Below are positions 1-8,242 of a stretch of DNA of 64,000 nucleotides, one piece after another. Position 1 is the first letter of the stretch; each line of letters starts with the position of its first letter. Source of the DNA: Nocardioides hwasunensis. GTDB lineage: Bacteria; Actinomycetota; Actinomycetes; Propionibacteriales; Nocardioidaceae. The notes below the pieces were generated by a model, which saw only the letters and a list, made by a program, of their open reading frames with translations, searched no databases and was not told where the DNA came from. Location of the stretch: NCBI RefSeq assembly GCF_014779665.1, contig NZ_JACXYY010000009.1, positions 62,001 through 126,000 on the forward strand, written 5' to 3'. The translations under genes and the position numbers were made by a program.

Positions 1-23
1 CTCGCGCGCGCCCGGGCGACCCG

Positions 24-185
24 TCAGTCGACGGGCTTGCGGGGCGTGACCCCGAGGAGTGCGTCGATCTGCTCCTGGGACAGGTGCTCGTCGGACTCGC
101 TGGCCGCGATGATCAGCGTGGTGGTGAGCTCGACCTCGCTCAGGAGGTCGCCGTCCTCGAGGGTCACGTCGAACTGGTCGTGCAC
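24..185 (-). CDS. Small hypothetical protein (53 aa)
   Basis: I do not recognise the family. The GTG start at 185 is chosen because a GGAGGG ribosome-binding sequence lies just upstream; longer in-frame starts lack one. The protein is acidic, with a probable beta-strand segment (VELTTTLIIAAS) followed by the C-terminal helix LSQEQIDALLGV. That helix resembles the CheY-binding LSQxEIDALL peptide at the N-terminus of the flagellar switch protein FliM, but here it is C-terminal and no motility gene is near. It lies downstream of cspA on the same strand, 194 bp away, so cotranscription is possible but not shown. Confidence 0.5.
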   Translation of the reverse strand: MHDQFDVTLEDGDLLSEVELTTTLIIAASESDEHLSQEQIDALLGVTPRKPVD

Positions 186-379
186 GTCACCCTCCTCTCT
201 CCGCCCGATCGGATCTTCCGACTCTAGTTTCTCGACCCAAGTCTGCCGCACGAGGCACGGCCGTGAACATGACCCGAAAGTGCTACTAGTCTGCCCCGCA
301 ATGCACTCCGGCCCCACCCCCCGAGGGAGATGGGACCGGAGCAGTGATCAGATCTGGAACTCAGTCCAGCGTCAGCCGA

Positions 380-583
380 TCAGAGCGGACGGACGTTCTC
401 CGCCTGCGGGCCCTTGGGGCCCTGGGTGACGTCGAACTCGACCTTCTGGTTCTCGTCCAGCGACTTGTAGCCGTTGGTCTGGATGGCCGAGTAGTGCACG
501 AAGACGTCGTCGCCGCCGTCCTCCTGCGCGATGAAGCCGAAACCCTTCTCGGCGTTGAACCACTTAACGGTGCCCTGAGCCAT
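380..583 (-). CDS. cspA: Cold-shock protein CspA family
   Basis: A 67-residue single cold-shock domain that binds single-stranded RNA and DNA in the cytoplasm as an RNA chaperone. Both nucleic-acid-binding motifs are visible: RNP1-like KGFGFIAQ near residues 13-20 and RNP2-like DVFVHYSAI near 26-34. The length is normal for the family. The ATG at 583 has an AAGGAG sequence about 11 nt upstream. The divergent M81 gene starts 283 bp away, leaving room for the long leader often seen on csp mRNAs. Csp paralogues are common in actinomycetes, so cold induction cannot be assumed. Confidence 0.95.
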   Translation of the reverse strand: MAQGTVKWFNAEKGFGFIAQEDGGDDVFVHYSAIQTNGYKSLDENQKVEFDVTQGPKGPQAENVRPL

Positions 584-866
584 GATGCTCGTTACTCCTT
601 TGTCGGGGCGGGAGCCGCCACCTCGGCGACCCGCACCAGATGCGGTGACACGCCGCTTGCGACTCACGAGCTGGCAGGGCCCGAAGAACAAACGCCGTTG
701 GATCACAAACTCCGCGGGCGTCGACCTGCTGGAACTTGCACCTGTTGCAGAACAAACCCTACCAACAAATCGGCCGGCGTCACCTGTGTCGTCGGTAGCG
801 TCTGGTGAACTCACCGCGAACAGGCCCGCCGGCAGGCTCCGACGGCCCCGCTGGCACGATCGGCAC
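584..866. other. Divergent intergenic region, cspA leader
   Basis: These 283 bp separate cspA (minus) from the M81 peptidase (plus) and should carry both promoters. The stretch is locally less GC-rich around 720-770, toward where the cspA promoter would be expected. I could not assign convincing -10 and -35 hexamers, and no coding signal is seen. Confidence 0.4.
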
Positions 867-2381
867 GTGCCCAGCGATGACCTCCGTCCGGCCCTTCCGC
901 GCATCGCCGTCTGCGGCATCAGCCTCGAGGCGTCCACCTTCTCCCCCGCCCTCACCACGGCCACCATGCTGTCCCCCCGCCGCGGCCGCGAGGTGCTCGA
1001 CGCCTGGGACTTCTGGCGCGAGAGCGGCTCGCTGGCCGACCGGGCGGAGTGGATCGGCATCCTCCAGGCCCGCAACATCGCCGGCGGGGCCATCCCGGCG
1101 GACGACTACGCCCTGCTCAAGGCCGAGATCCTGGCCGACCTCGTCGCGACGGTCGCCGAGGGGCCGCTCGACGGGCTGGTGCTCGACATCCACGGCGCCG
1201 CGAGCGTCGTCGGGCTCGACGACATGGAAGGTGACCTCGCCGTGGCCGTGCGGACCGTCGTGGGGCCCGACTGCCTGCTCAGCAGCGGGATGGACCTGCA
1301 CGGCAACGTGTCCCGCACGCTGGCCGAGACCGTCGACCTGCTGACGACGTACCGCACCGCGCCGCACGTGGACTGGCAGGAGACGAAGGAGCGGGCGGCG
1401 CGCAACCTCGTGGACCGGCTCGCCCTGCCGCCCGGTCGGCGGCGGCCGGCGAAGGCGTGGGTCCCGGTGCCGATCCTGCTGCCCGGCGAGATGACCAGCA
1501 CGCGCCAGGAGCCGGCCGCGAGCCTCTACGCCCGGGTGCCGGAGATCGAGGCGCTCGACGGCGTCCTCGACGCCGGGATCTGGATCGGCTATCCCTGGGC
1601 CGACGAGCCGCGCAACCGCGCCGTCGTCATGGTCGTCGGCGACGACGCCGACCTGGCGATGGCCGAGGCGACCGGGCTGGCCCGCGAGCTCTGGGCACGC
1701 CGCGAGGAGTTCGGGTTCGTCGCGCCGACCGGCTCGCTGGAGGAGGTGCTGACCTCGGCGATCGCATCCCCCGCGCGGCCGTACGTCATCTCCGACTCGG
1801 GCGACAACCCCACCGCAGGCGGCGCCGGCGACGTCACCTGGACGCTGACCGAGCTGCTCGCGAGCGAGGCGCTGGCGGCCAGTGGCAAGCGGGCGATCTA
1901 CGCCTCGATCCCCGACGGTGTGGGCGCCCTCGCCGCGGCCGAGGCGGGTGTCGGGGCCGACGTACGCCTCACGCTCGGCGCGCGCGTCGACGCCCGGACC
2001 GCGCCCCCGGTCCAGGTGGCGGGACGCGTGGTCGCCGTGGTGCCGAGCGAGGACAACCTCGAGGTCGTGGTGCGCACACCCGCGGTCGACGTCGTCCTCA
2101 CCCGTCGTCGCCGGCCCTACCACCTCGAGCGGGACTTCACCCGGCTCGGCCTCGACCCGCGCACCGCCGACATCGTGGTGGTGAAGATCGGCTACCTCGA
2201 GCCCGAACTGTTCGACCTGGCGGCCGACTGGATGCTGGCGCTGACTCCCGGCGGGGTCGACCAGGACCTCGCCCGGCTCGGGCACCGCAGGATCCAGCGC
2301 CCGATGTTCCCGCTGGACGACGTGTCGTCGGTGGACCCGACGGCCGGTGCGGTCCTGTTCCCGGGCGACACCGGAGCCTGA
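867..2381 (+). CDS. M81 family metallopeptidase (MlrC-like)
   Basis: A 504-residue protein of the M81/DUF1485 family. The founding member, microcystinase C (MlrC), cleaves linearised microcystin; most homologues have unknown substrates. The N-terminal domain carries the conserved LDIHGA and MDLHGN motifs (about residues 108-160) and a YRTAPHVD segment that together supply metal-binding Asp and His residues. A C-terminal domain contains the SDSGDNPTAGGAGD signature near residue 310. GTG at 867 is chosen because the conserved region (RIAVCGISLE) begins 13 residues later; no strong ribosome-binding site is visible. It ends 1 bp from convergent cutC. Confidence 0.88.
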   Translation: MPSDDLRPALPRIAVCGISLEASTFSPALTTATMLSPRRGREVLDAWDFWRESGSLADRAEWIGILQARNIAGGAIPADDYALLKAEILADLVATVAEGPLDGLVLDIHGAASVVGLDDMEGDLAVAVRTVVGPDCLLSSGMDLHGNVSRTLAETVDLLTTYRTAPHVDWQETKERAARNLVDRLALPPGRRRPAKAWVPVPILLPGEMTSTRQEPAASLYARVPEIEALDGVLDAGIWIGYPWADEPRNRAVVMVVGDDADLAMAEATGLARELWARREEFGFVAPTGSLEEVLTSAIASPARPYVISDSGDNPTAGGAGDVTWTLTELLASEALAASGKRAIYASIPDGVGALAAAEAGVGADVRLTLGARVDARTAPPVQVAGRVVAVVPSEDNLEVVVRTPAVDVVLTRRRRPYHLERDFTRLGLDPRTADIVVVKIGYLEPELFDLAADWMLALTPGGVDQDLARLGHRRIQRPMFPLDDVSSVDPTAGAVLFPGDTGA

Positions 2382-2382
2382 G

Positions 2383-3129
2383 TCAGCGGCCCAGCGCCGC
2401 CATCACCTCGGCGAGCACGGCCGCGCTCGTGACGCTGCGGCGCCCGTCGTCGTAGCCCGCGGAGACCCCGGCCGAGGTGACCGGGCCCGGCGCACGCAGG
2501 TGCACCTCCCGCGCGCCGGTGGCGGCGACGACCTGCGCGACGTTGTCCGGACGCACGCCGCCGCCGACCGCGACGCGGACGTCGGCGCCTGCGCGCGCGA
2601 CGAGCTCGGCGAGCAGCGGCAGGTGGTCGACGGCGGGCCCGGCGCCTCCCGAGGTGAGGACCCGGCTGATGCCGAGGTCGCCGAGCAGGCCGAGTCCGGC
2701 GAGCTTGTCGGGGACCGAGTCGAAGGCCTTGTGGAAGGTGACCGGCACGTCGTCGCACGCGGCCACGAGCCGGCGTACGGCGGCCACGTCGACGCCGCCC
2801 TCGGGCTCGAGCGTGCCGATGACGAACCCGAGTCGCGTGCCGGGGTCGGCTGCCTGCCGGACCGCCTCGATGTCGGCCACCATCACCTCCACGTCCTGCG
2901 GCGCGTGCACGAAGTCGCCACTGCGCGAGCGGACGAGCACCCGGATCTCGAGGTCCGGCGCCTCGCGTGCGCAGTGGCGGACGAAGCCGAGGGTGGGCGT
3001 GGTGCCCCCGTCGGCGAGGCCGGCGCACACCTCCACCGCGTCCGCTCCGGCCTCGGCCGCGAGCCGAGCGCCCCCCACGTCCTCGAGGCAGATCTCCACG
3101 AGCGTCCCGGCGAGCACGGTCTCGGTCAT
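2383..3129 (-). CDS. cutC: CutC family protein
   Basis: A 248-residue TIM-barrel protein of the CutC family. CutC has been linked to copper homeostasis, but its biochemical activity is not firmly established. The N-terminal signature LVEICLEDVGGARLAAEAGA and the later segments RVLTSGG and VGGGVRPDN are typical. The length matches the family. The gene is monocistronic by position: convergent with the M81 peptidase on one side and divergent from the stress protein on the other. No copper P-type ATPase or chaperone is nearby to support a copper role. Confidence 0.9.
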   Translation of the reverse strand: MTETVLAGTLVEICLEDVGGARLAAEAGADAVEVCAGLADGGTTPTLGFVRHCAREAPDLEIRVLVRSRSGDFVHAPQDVEVMVADIEAVRQAADPGTRLGFVIGTLEPEGGVDVAAVRRLVAACDDVPVTFHKAFDSVPDKLAGLGLLGDLGISRVLTSGGAGPAVDHLPLLAELVARAGADVRVAVGGGVRPDNVAQVVAATGAREVHLRAPGPVTSAGVSAGYDDGRRSVTSAAVLAEVMAALGR

Positions 3130-3200
3130 GGCCCCACGGTAGGCGCAGCGGTGGTCTCCGATATTTTCGTGCTCTCCCCGTCCCGACCAAGGAGTGCTGC

Positions 3201-3575
3201 GTGAGCGTCCTCGTGTTCTACAAGCCGACCCCCGAGGGCGCCGAGGCCGTCCGAGCCGGCGCCCAGCAGGCCGCCTACCTCGGCACGACGCTGGTGGTGC
3301 ACAACCTGCCGACCGACCCCGCCGACACGGAGACGGTCGTCGCCCTGACGTCGGGCGCGGCCGCAGGTGCCGGCGTGGAGTTCCTCACCGTGCTCGGGCC
3401 CGCCGACGGCGGCACCGGGACCGACGAGTTCCTGGCGGCCGCGGGCGAGCCGGGGGTGGACCTCGTCGTGCTGGGCATCCGTCACCGCAGCGCCGTCGGC
3501 AAGCTCATCCTCGGCAGCACCGAGCAGCAGATCCTGCTCGACGCCCCGGGCGCCGTGCTGACGGTCAAGGCCTGA
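3201..3575 (+). CDS. Universal stress protein (UspA) family
   Basis: A 124-residue single Usp domain with an alpha/beta nucleotide-binding fold. The C-terminal block LGIRHRSAVGKLILGSTEQQ, followed by APGAVLTVK, matches the Gx2-4Gx9GS ATP-binding signature and final beta strand of the family, so ATP binding is plausible. GTG at 3201 is supported by an AAGGAG sequence ending 6 nt upstream. It is slightly shorter than typical Usp domains (about 140 aa). The carbonic anhydrase gene begins 1 bp after its stop codon, so the two are probably cotranscribed and translationally coupled. Confidence 0.85.
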   Translation: MSVLVFYKPTPEGAEAVRAGAQQAAYLGTTLVVHNLPTDPADTETVVALTSGAAAGAGVEFLTVLGPADGGTGTDEFLAAAGEPGVDLVVLGIRHRSAVGKLILGSTEQQILLDAPGAVLTVKA

Positions 3576-3576
3576 C

Positions 3577-4092
3577 GTGGCGACGATCCTGCCGTTCGGC
3601 GACCGCTCGCCCACCATCGACCCGGGCAGCTGGCTGGCACCCAGCGCCACCGTCATCGGTGACGCGGTCGTCGAGGCAGGCGTGAGCATCTGGTTCGGCG
3701 CGGTCGTCCGCGCGGACGGCGCCCGCATCACGATCGGCGCCGGCAGCAACGTCCAGGACAACTGCGTCTGCCACGCCGACCCCGGTCTCCCGCTCACCCT
3801 CGGCCACGACGTCGCGGTCGGCCACGGCGCGATCCTGCACGGCTGCACCGTCGAGCCCGGCGTCCTCGTCGGCATGGGCGCGGTCGTGATGAACGGGGCC
3901 CACATCGGCAGCGGCTCGATCATCGCCGCCGGCGCGGTCGTCCTCGAGGGCACCGTGGTCCCCCCGCGCTCGCTCGTCGCCGGGGTGCCGGCCAAGGTGC
4001 GGCGCGAGACCACCGACGACGAGGTCGCCTCGATCGCCCGCAACACCTCCGGCTACCGCGAGCGCGCGAGGGCGTACGGCGCTCCGGGCTGA
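3577..4092 (+). CDS. Gamma carbonic anhydrase family protein
   Basis: A 171-residue left-handed beta-helix protein built from hexapeptide repeats (for example VIGDAVVEAG, TIGAGSNVQD, SGSIIAAGAVV). Metal-ligand histidines of the gamma-class fold are placed as in CaiE/YrdA-type homologues: NVQDNCVCHAD, then VGHGAILHGC. The family includes true zinc/iron carbonic anhydrases and many proteins without demonstrated activity, so CO2 hydration is likely but unproven. GTG start one base after the stress-protein stop implies coupled translation. Confidence 0.88.
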   Translation: MATILPFGDRSPTIDPGSWLAPSATVIGDAVVEAGVSIWFGAVVRADGARITIGAGSNVQDNCVCHADPGLPLTLGHDVAVGHGAILHGCTVEPGVLVGMGAVVMNGAHIGSGSIIAAGAVVLEGTVVPPRSLVAGVPAKVRRETTDDEVASIARNTSGYRERARAYGAPG

Positions 4093-4166
4093 GGTGCGCG
4101 CACAGCGTGGTGCCGCCCGGGCCGTCCGGCTCTGAGATGATGGACCAGCGCGGGGAGTCCTGCCGC

Positions 4167-4239
4167 GGGCCTCTAGCTCAATTGGCAGAGCAGCAGACTT
4201 TTAATCTGTTCGTTCAGGGTTCGAGTCCCTGGAGGCCTA
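4167..4239 (+). tRNA. tRNA-Lys (TTT)
   Basis: The cloverleaf folds completely: acceptor GGGCCTC with GAGGCCT, D-stem GCTC/GAGC, anticodon stem GCAGA/TCTGT around loop CTTTTAA (anticodon TTT), T-stem CAGGG/CCCTG with TTCGAGT. The CCA end is encoded at 4240-4242. Confidence 0.96.
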
Positions 4240-4348
4240 CCAGTCCCCGGGTGGCGACGCCACCACGGGCCGGTGACCATTGGACGACATTTGGCGTTCA
4301 CCGTCAGAATTGCCCCTGACGCCCAGCACCCAGAGCGCCAGGAGCTCC

Positions 4349-5434
4349 ATGTCCCAGCCTTCGCCCCTCATCGACGACGCGGGACCAGGATCCGACGCGC
4401 GGACACCGCGCCGCCCCTACGTGTTCCTGGTCGTCAACGCCGCGGTGATCCTGGCCGCCGCCTTCGTGGCCAGCCAAGCACTGGGCCGTCCGATCGCCGA
4501 CCCGGAGGGCAGCTTCCTGGGGCCGTCGTGGGTGCGGCTCCCGGTGCTCTGCGCCCTGGCCATCGTCCTCGACCTCCTGCCGCGAGCCCTCTGGCAGGGA
4601 CGGCTCAACCCGAGCCGCTCGCTGGCGGCGGCGCGCGAGCGGATCAGCACGCACTGGACCCGCGACCGGCTGCTGCTGGTCGTCGTGGGGATCTCCTGCT
4701 TCTACGTGATCTACGTGTCCTACCGGAACCTCAAGTCGCTGCTCCCCCTGATCCGCGAGGTGAAGTACGACCGCGAGCTCCGCGTGCTCGACCGGCTGCT
4801 CCTGTTCGGCCACGACCCCGCCACGCTCACCCAGGACCTCCTCGGCACGAGCCTCACCGCCCACGTGCTCTCCACCGTCTACCTCACCTACATCCCGCTC
4901 GTGGCGATCCTCGTGACCGCGTGGCTGGTGTGGTCGAGGAACATCGGCTACGGCTGGTGGTTCGTCACCGCCCAGGGCATCGCGTGGACGCTCGGCACGG
5001 TGTCGTACTACCTGCTGCCCACCCTCGGCCCCGGGATCATGTACCCGTGGCTGGCCAGCGGCCTCGACCCCAACGGCACCTCGGCGCTGATGGACTCCCT
5101 CGTCTACTCGCGCCAGGGATTCCTCTGGGGCGGCGGCGACTACCAAGGCGTCGCCGGCTTCGCGAGCCTGCACACCGCCATCGCCCTGCTCTGGGCCCTG
5201 ATGGCGCAGGCCACGATCGCCAACCGCCTCGTCCGGGCGGTCTTCTGGGTGAACTTCGCGCTGACGGTCGTGGCCACCCTCTACTTCGGCTGGCACTACA
5301 TCGCCGACGACGTCGCGGGCGCCGCCATCGCGCTCATCGCGTTCCGGGTGGGGGGTCGGGTGACCGGCCACCGACTATCGCCAGCGTCACACCGGTCCGA
5401 CTTGGGAGCGGACGTCCACGCGGAAGATAGTTGA
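4349..5434 (+). CDS. PAP2-superfamily integral membrane phosphatase/transferase
   Basis: A 361-residue polytopic membrane protein of the inositolphosphotransferase (Aur1/Ipt1-like) PAP2 branch. About six hydrophobic segments are visible. The phosphatase motifs lie in the C-terminal half: GFASLHTA and YFGWHYIADDVAG supply the two conserved histidines and the aspartate. Actinomycete relatives act on phosphorylated lipid substrates at the outer face of the membrane; the substrate here is unknown. ATG at 4349 is chosen for its AGGAG ribosome-binding site, 4 nt away; an in-frame upstream start would lack one. The alcohol dehydrogenase begins 3 bp after its stop. Confidence 0.85.
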   Translation: MSQPSPLIDDAGPGSDARTPRRPYVFLVVNAAVILAAAFVASQALGRPIADPEGSFLGPSWVRLPVLCALAIVLDLLPRALWQGRLNPSRSLAAARERISTHWTRDRLLLVVVGISCFYVIYVSYRNLKSLLPLIREVKYDRELRVLDRLLLFGHDPATLTQDLLGTSLTAHVLSTVYLTYIPLVAILVTAWLVWSRNIGYGWWFVTAQGIAWTLGTVSYYLLPTLGPGIMYPWLASGLDPNGTSALMDSLVYSRQGFLWGGGDYQGVAGFASLHTAIALLWALMAQATIANRLVRAVFWVNFALTVVATLYFGWHYIADDVAGAAIALIAFRVGGRVTGHRLSPASHRSDLGADVHAEDS

Positions 5435-5437
5435 AGC

Positions 5438-6484
5438 ATGAAGAGTCTTCGGTTCGAGTCCTACAAGTCCCCTCCCGTCCTCGTCGAGGTCGACCGACCG
5501 TCACCCGGTCCGGGGGAGGTGCTGCTCAAGGTCGCCGGCGCGGGCGCCTGCCACTCCGACGTCGCGGTCTTCACCGAGTTCGACGACGAGTTCGGCCCCA
5601 GCCAGCTCAAGCCGCCGTTCACGCTGGGGCACGAGACCTCGGGTTGGGTCGAGGAGCTCGGGGCGGGCGTCACCGGCTTCGAGAAGGGTGACGCCTACCT
5701 CGCCTACGGCCCGACCGGCTGTGGTCACTGCCGCGCCTGCTCCCGCGGGCAGGACACCTACTGCGAGAACGCCGCCACCATGCCGTTCCTCGCGGTCGGG
5801 CTCGGGCGTGACGGCGGGATGGCTGAGTACGTCGTCGTCCCGGCCCGCAACCTCGTGCCGCTCGGGGACGCCGACCCGGTCGCCGCCGCGCCGCTGGCAG
5901 ACGCCGGCCTGACGCCGTACCACGCGATCAAGCAGTCGCTGCCCAAGCTCGCAGGCGGTGGCACGTACGCCCTCGTCATCGGCCTCGGCGGCCTCGGCCA
6001 GCTCGCGGTCCAGATCATCGGAGCGATCACCGGGGCGACCATCATCGCCACGGACTCCGACCCCACGGCGATGGAGCGTGCCGCGGCCAACGGTGCGCTG
6101 ACGGTCTCCAGCGGACCGGAGCAGGCCGAGGAGATCCGGGCGCTCACCGGGGGGCGCGGAGTCGACGTGGTCTTCGACCTCGTGGGGGTCTCGGCGACCA
6201 TCGAGCTCGCGATGAAGTCCGTCGCCCTTCGGGGCCGCGTGACCGTGGTGGGCATCGGCAACGGCAGCTTCTCGTGGAACTTCTACGGCGTGCCGTACGA
6301 GGTCGAGCTGACGAGCACCTACTGGGGCACCATCGAGGAGCTGCACGAGGTCGTCGATCTCTATCGCGCAGGCAGCATCGCCCCGCAGGTCGAGCTCTTC
6401 GGTCTCGACGACGCGCCGCTCGCCTACGAGAAGCTGATGGCCGGGGAGCTCACCGGTCGCGCGGTGGTCTCACCCACGCGCTGA
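5438..6484 (+). CDS. Zinc-dependent NAD(P) alcohol dehydrogenase
   Basis: A 348-residue medium-chain dehydrogenase that oxidises alcohols or reduces ketones using NAD(H). Catalytic-zinc residues are visible in GACHSDV and TLGHETSG, structural-zinc cysteines in GCGHCRACSRGQDTYC, and the Rossmann motif in GLGGLGQLAVQ. The sequence resembles the secondary-alcohol dehydrogenases of rhodococci. It is 3 bp downstream of the PAP2 gene and probably cotranscribed, although no functional link is evident. A strong hairpin follows the stop codon. Confidence 0.92.
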   Translation: MKSLRFESYKSPPVLVEVDRPSPGPGEVLLKVAGAGACHSDVAVFTEFDDEFGPSQLKPPFTLGHETSGWVEELGAGVTGFEKGDAYLAYGPTGCGHCRACSRGQDTYCENAATMPFLAVGLGRDGGMAEYVVVPARNLVPLGDADPVAAAPLADAGLTPYHAIKQSLPKLAGGGTYALVIGLGGLGQLAVQIIGAITGATIIATDSDPTAMERAAANGALTVSSGPEQAEEIRALTGGRGVDVVFDLVGVSATIELAMKSVALRGRVTVVGIGNGSFSWNFYGVPYEVELTSTYWGTIEELHEVVDLYRAGSIAPQVELFGLDDAPLAYEKLMAGELTGRAVVSPTR

Positions 6485-6501
6485 CAGCCCGCTACCTACA
6501 T

Positions 6502-6539
6502 GAGAACGCCTGTCCGACACCGGTCGGGCAGGCGTTCTC
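6502..6539. terminator. Bidirectional hairpin terminator
   Basis: GAGAACGCCTG pairs with CAGGCGTTCTC, and the inner TCCGAC/GTCGGG extends the stem to 17 bp around an ACCG loop. It lies between the converging adh and ndh genes and can serve both. No T tract follows, as usual for high-GC actinomycetes. Confidence 0.85.
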
Positions 6540-6553
6540 GCTCGTGGTGCCAG

Positions 6554-8026
6554 TCAGCTGGCGGTCTCGGGCACCCCGCGCACGCCGGAGTCGGTGAGCT
6601 CGGCCTCGCGCAGCGCCGCCGCCTCGAGCTCCTGGCGTCGGGTCTCCTCGAGCATCGCCCGCGTGGCGTCGTAGATGCCGGGGTCGGACACGAGGTCGGC
6701 GGCACCGCCACGGAGCCGGGCGAGGGCCGCGCGGGCGAAGATCTGCTGCTCGGTCGTGGTGCGCTCGGAGCGGTTGTTGCTCGCGAACGTGATCGCCCAG
6801 CGCATCAGTGCGGAGACCTGGTTCTTGAACCCGGTCAGGTAGACGAGGTGGACGCCCAGCCACATCAGCCAGGCCACCAGGCCGGTGAGGCGGAGCTTGC
6901 CGACCATCGCGACGGCGTCGAAGCGACTGATGATCGCCATCGAGCCCTTGTCGAAGTACTTGAACGGCTCCTGGGGCTGCTTGCCCTCGACCCGGTTCTT
7001 GATCTCCTTGGCGGCGTACTTGGCGCCCTGGATCGCCACCTGCGCGACACCGGGGAGGTTGTCGAGCGCGATCATGTCGCCGACCACGAACACCTCGGGG
7101 TGGCCCGGCAGCGTGAGGTCGGGGTTGACCGCGATGCGGCCGGCACGGTCCAGCGGGGCACCGGTCTGCTCGGACAGCGTCTTGCCGAGCGGGTTGGCCT
7201 GCACACCGGCGGCCCAGATCTTCGCGACCGAGTTGATCCGCTCGACGCGACCGTCCTTGAACTTCACCTCGAGGCCGCGCTCGTCGACCTCGGTGACCAT
7301 GCCGCCGAGCATGACCTCGACGCCGAGCTTCTCCAGCTCGCCCTTGGCCTTCTCACCCAGCTTGGCGCCGAAGGGCGGCAGCACCTGCGGTGCGGCGTCG
7401 ACCAGCACGACGCGGGCCGTCCGGGTGTTGATCGCGCGGAAGTCCTTGCGCAGGGTGCGGTGGGCCAGCTCGGCGATCTGGCCGGCCATCTCCACGCCCG
7501 TGGGCCCGGCGCCGACGACGACGAAGGTCAGGTGGTGGTCGACGTCGTCGCCGCGGGTCGCGCCGAGCTCGGCCATCTCGAAGGCGCCGAAGATGCGACC
7601 GCGCAGCTCGAGGGCGTCGTCGATGCTCTTCATGCCGGGAGCGAACTCGGCGAAGTGGTCGTTGCCGAAGTAGGACTGGCTCGCGCCTGCGGCGACGAGC
7701 AGCGAGTCGTACGAGGTGACGGTGTCGCGGCCCAGCACCCGGGAGGTGACGGTCTTGGCGGTCAGGTCGATGCCGGTGACCTCGCCCAGGATGACCCGGG
7801 CGTTGTCCTGGCTGCTGAGGATCTCGCGCGTGGGCGGGGCGATCTCGCCCTCCGAGAGGATGCCCGTCGCCACCTGGTAGAGCAGCGGCTGGAAGAGGTG
7901 GTGGGTGGTCTTCGCGATGACCGTCACGTCGACGTCGGCGCGACGCAGCGCCTTGGTGCCGAAGAGTCCACCGAAGCCGGACCCGATGACGACGACCTTG
8001 TGACGGGCTGCCGGGGACGAGGTCAT
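6554..8026 (-). CDS. ndh: Type II NADH dehydrogenase (NDH-2)
   Basis: A 490-residue membrane-associated FAD oxidoreductase that passes electrons from NADH to menaquinone without pumping protons. The FAD-binding VVVIGSGFGGLFG is near residues 11-23, the NAD-binding VVVGAGPTGVEMAG near 170, and the second FAD motif VFVVGDM near 305. A hydrophobic patch (LVAWLMWLGVHLVYLTGF) near 390-410 is the membrane-anchoring region. ATG at 8026 has an AGGAGAG ribosome-binding site. The C-terminal tail is charged and somewhat longer than in E. coli Ndh. Confidence 0.95.
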   Translation of the reverse strand: MTSSPAARHKVVVIGSGFGGLFGTKALRRADVDVTVIAKTTHHLFQPLLYQVATGILSEGEIAPPTREILSSQDNARVILGEVTGIDLTAKTVTSRVLGRDTVTSYDSLLVAAGASQSYFGNDHFAEFAPGMKSIDDALELRGRIFGAFEMAELGATRGDDVDHHLTFVVVGAGPTGVEMAGQIAELAHRTLRKDFRAINTRTARVVLVDAAPQVLPPFGAKLGEKAKGELEKLGVEVMLGGMVTEVDERGLEVKFKDGRVERINSVAKIWAAGVQANPLGKTLSEQTGAPLDRAGRIAVNPDLTLPGHPEVFVVGDMIALDNLPGVAQVAIQGAKYAAKEIKNRVEGKQPQEPFKYFDKGSMAIISRFDAVAMVGKLRLTGLVAWLMWLGVHLVYLTGFKNQVSALMRWAITFASNNRSERTTTEQQIFARAALARLRGGAADLVSDPGIYDATRAMLEETRRQELEAAALREAELTDSGVRGVPETAS

Positions 8027-8242
8027 GGAGGCTCTCCTGTTGTGTCGCGTCGGTTCGTGGGGTGCTGCTGCCCTCATTGTCCTCCCGGCGTCACCGGGCT
8101 GCGAAACGCCGGGCGCGTCTGCTTGCTCACACCACATCCACAGTGACGACAAACTATGGTGATTGTCGAGGTTTGAACCACCAGCACCGGGGTAATGATG
8201 GACCCGTCGGTCTATCTGCGCCCCCCGCCGAAATGAGTCCCA

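Noticed and set aside
582..866. Upstream in-frame extension of the M81 peptidase
   Set aside because: The segment shows no family conservation and covers the cspA leader; the conserved domain begins right after GTG 867.
380..1093. N-terminally extended version of the cold-shock protein
   Set aside because: The extra 170 residues have no cold-shock-domain relation and would overlap the M81 gene; the ATG at 583 gives the exact family length.
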